In this document: piece by piece, positions 5,752 through 6,919 of the stretch
How the letters are laid out: every line of letters starts with the position of its first letter
How positions within the stretch are numbered: the stretch's first letter is position 1
Assembly: GCA_035399245.1 (NCBI GenBank)
Contig: DAOPIR010000160.1
Coordinates: 1-6,919 of the forward strand
Length of the DNA stretch: 6,919 bases
Source of the DNA: CAXXOK01 sp035399245
Lineage (GTDB): Bacteria > Bacillota > Clostridia > Christensenellales > Aristaeellaceae
Direction: 5' to 3'
The notes under the pieces: generated by a model
The model's database searches: none
What the model was told of the DNA's origin: nothing
Seen by the model: only the letters and a program-made list of their open reading frames with translations
Position numbers and translations under genes: made by a program

Positions 5752-6708
5752 ATGAAACGAAATATACGGTTGAGGTTCCTTTCTTTGCTGACGGCCTGTG
5801 CCCTGCTGCTGCCCGCCGCCGCGGGTGCCACGGTGGTATCATCGTCTTCCCAAACCGCCGCTATGGTCGGCTTTGCGGTCAGTCTGCAAAAGCTGTATCC
5901 GTATCGCGACAATTTCAACGCCGCGTCCTCGGCGCAGGATTACTATTCGGTCGCGACGGCGTCCGGTTTTCAGCAGGCCGTATCGGAGATGACGACCGCC
6001 TACTACACGCTGCAGTCGGGCGGGTGGATAAGCACGGGCTATACGCAGAGCGTCTCGTTCCAGCAGGCCGTGCAGTCCCTGTTCAGCCGGCTGTACACGC
6101 TGCAAAACAGCGCGGTGTCCGGTTATGCCGCGGGGATGACGGGCTCCGGCTTTTTGCAGGACGTGATCAACTTTATCGACAGCTATAACCGTCTGCCGGA
6201 TTCGCTGTGGTCGTCGACCACAACGACGACGCAATCGTCCTCCGCGTTTTCGCCGGTCTATGCGCTGCGCTCCGGCATCACCGCCACGCTGGCCATGAAG
6301 ATGGCTACCCGCCTGGGGCCGGGCACCGCGTACTCCGAGGAGCTGGGCACCCTGCCGCAGGATACGAGCATCACGGTATTTGAGCAGGTGACGACCAACG
6401 GCGTTCCCTGGGTGATGGTGGAATACGTGTATCAGGGCCAGCGCTACCGCGCGTGGACGGGCCTCAAGCGCATTTCCGCCTCGCAAACGGTGCCCGAGGG
6501 CAGCACCGGCTCCACGCATGCCACCGTGCTGCGGCAGACCGAGGCCTACTACGGCCCGGGCACCTATTACGCCCGGCATGATCAGGACGTGCCCGCCAAT
6601 ACCTCGCTGGAGGTATACGAAACGGAGAACGGATTTTTGCTGTGCGATTATTACCAGGACGATGTCCTGATCCGCGCTTATATCCCGTGGGATTCGCGCG
6701 TGGAATAA
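5752..6708 (+). CDS. Secreted protein with helical repeats and two SH3-like domains
   Basis: From 5752 the product is 318 aa. A signal peptide is clear: a basic start (MKRNIRLR), hydrophobic core to about residue 24, and an AGA site cutting near residue 26. LTAC (13-16) resembles a lipobox but sits within the hydrophobic core, so type I cleavage is likelier. Residues 70-145 contain three related helical units, GFQQAV (72-77), SFQQAV (102-107) and GFLQDV (133-138), the first two followed by YTLQ. A Ser/Thr linker (151-164) leads to two tandem SH3-like repeats, about 178-242 and 256-315, each with a GPGTxY motif and beta-rich sequence. Such domains often bind cell wall or protein ligands; no catalytic domain is visible. 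The frame extends up to 5626, but GAGGAG (5739-5744) 7 nt before 5752, the promoter and the signal peptide all favour 5752. It appears monocistronic. Its function is not recognised. Confidence 0.88.
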   Translation: MKRNIRLRFLSLLTACALLLPAAAGATVVSSSSQTAAMVGFAVSLQKLYPYRDNFNAASSAQDYYSVATASGFQQAVSEMTTAYYTLQSGGWISTGYTQSVSFQQAVQSLFSRLYTLQNSAVSGYAAGMTGSGFLQDVINFIDSYNRLPDSLWSSTTTTTQSSSAFSPVYALRSGITATLAMKMATRLGPGTAYSEELGTLPQDTSITVFEQVTTNGVPWVMVEYVYQGQRYRAWTGLKRISASQTVPEGSTGSTHATVLRQTEAYYGPGTYYARHDQDVPANTSLEVYETENGFLLCDYYQDDVLIRAYIPWDSRVE

Positions 6709-6776
6709 GGCCGCCGGATACGATTGCAATTGCAAAGCCACAGCTTTGTAAAGCCGCCTGGGAAGACAGCTTAAAG

Positions 6777-6800
6777 GCTCTGCCGATACATCGGCAGAGC
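6777..6800. repeat. Perfect 10-bp hairpin after the secreted-protein gene
   Basis: Arms GCTCTGCCGA (6777-6786) and TCGGCAGAGC (6791-6800) pair perfectly around a TACA loop. It is very stable but has no T run on the plus strand (TTCAGCC follows) nor a clear one on the minus strand. It is therefore a non-canonical terminator at best, or part of the structured block to its right. It begins about 70 nt after the stop codon. Confidence 0.6.
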
Positions 6801-6840
6801 TTCAGCCTGCCCCAAAAGCCCAATCTGCGTTGTCAGCACA

Positions 6841-6912
6841 ATACGGCCTCGCCATATAGGCGAGGCTACGCCATTGGGTTTCTGCGAAACCTCGGTGGCT
6901 AGTCGGCCGTAT
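6841..6912. ncRNA. Candidate structured non-coding element or palindromic repeat
   Basis: Outer arms ATACGGCC (6841-6848) and GGCCGTAT (6905-6912) are exact complements. They enclose a perfect 8-bp hairpin GCCTCGCC/GGCGAGGC (6846-6853 and 6859-6866; it shares three bases with the outer arm, so part of one stem must yield). A second stem-loop (6866-6902) is built from CTA/TAG, GCCA/TGGC and GGTTTC/GAAACC. Together this makes a three-way-junction-like shape. No protein-coding frame with a ribosome binding site fits. It could be a structured RNA, the leader of a gene beyond the window, or a copy of a dispersed palindromic repeat. The strand of action is not known. Confidence 0.45.
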
Positions 6913-6919
6913 GGCCTCC

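Noticed and set aside
5791..5802. LTAC lipobox-like motif in the secreted protein's signal peptide
   Set aside because: The Cys lies only 16 residues in and is followed by more hydrophobic core (ALLLPAAAGA) and a good AGA signal peptidase I site. Lipidation cannot be fully excluded but is less likely.
6777..6800. Perfect hairpin as a standard Rho-independent terminator of the secreted-protein gene
   Set aside because: The stem is strong, but no T run follows it on the plus strand, so it fails the usual criterion; it is kept as a hairpin only.
6841..6919. tRNA or CRISPR repeat at the right edge
   Set aside because: The fold has no acceptor, anticodon or T-loop arrangement of a tRNA, and there is no series of regularly spaced identical repeats.

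Overview
The window is GC-rich but has strong Gram-positive signals: AGGAGG-type ribosome binding sites, a tetR promoter with perfect consensus hexamers (TTGACA, 17 bp, TATAAT), and a secreted protein with tandem SH3-like domains. This suggests a high-GC Bacillota (Clostridia-like, possibly gut) chromosome. That assignment is an inference; no marker gene is present.

Layout from left to right. (1) Positions 1-192 are intergenic and hold a bidirectional-looking terminator at 50-81. (2) Positions 193-3476 are a minus-strand operon of three alpha/beta hydrolase-fold genes separated by single nucleotides. In transcription order they are an esterase-D-like hydrolase (2661-3476), a diverged paralogue (1841-2659) and a CocE/NonD (S15)-type protein (193-1839). 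A promoter at 3569-3598 precedes them and the 50-81 hairpin ends them. (3) Positions 3477-3781 are intergenic and carry that promoter and the terminator of the next operon. (4) Positions 3782-5366 are a second minus-strand operon, a TetR-family regulator followed by an alpha/beta hydrolase whose start overlaps the regulator's end by 20 nt. Its promoter lies over an 18-bp palindrome placed at the transcription start, the arrangement expected for autorepression. (5) Positions 5367-5751 hold this control region, two very short reading frames and the promoter of the next gene. (6) Positions 5752-6708 on the plus strand encode a secreted protein with three short helical repeats and two SH3-like repeats. 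(7) Positions 6709-6919 are non-coding and packed with inverted repeats, including a three-way-junction-like fold at 6841-6912.

The four hydrolases show no signal peptide and are probably cytoplasmic. They look like a small ester- or amide-cleaving set, part of it under an effector-responsive TetR repressor; no substrate can be named from sequence. The main surprise is the CocE-like protein. It keeps the family framework, but its oxyanion tyrosine, nucleophilic serine and catalytic histidine are replaced (Phe42, Tyr114, Pro287), so it is probably a pseudoenzyme or uses other chemistry. The second notable item is the structured non-coding block at the right end.
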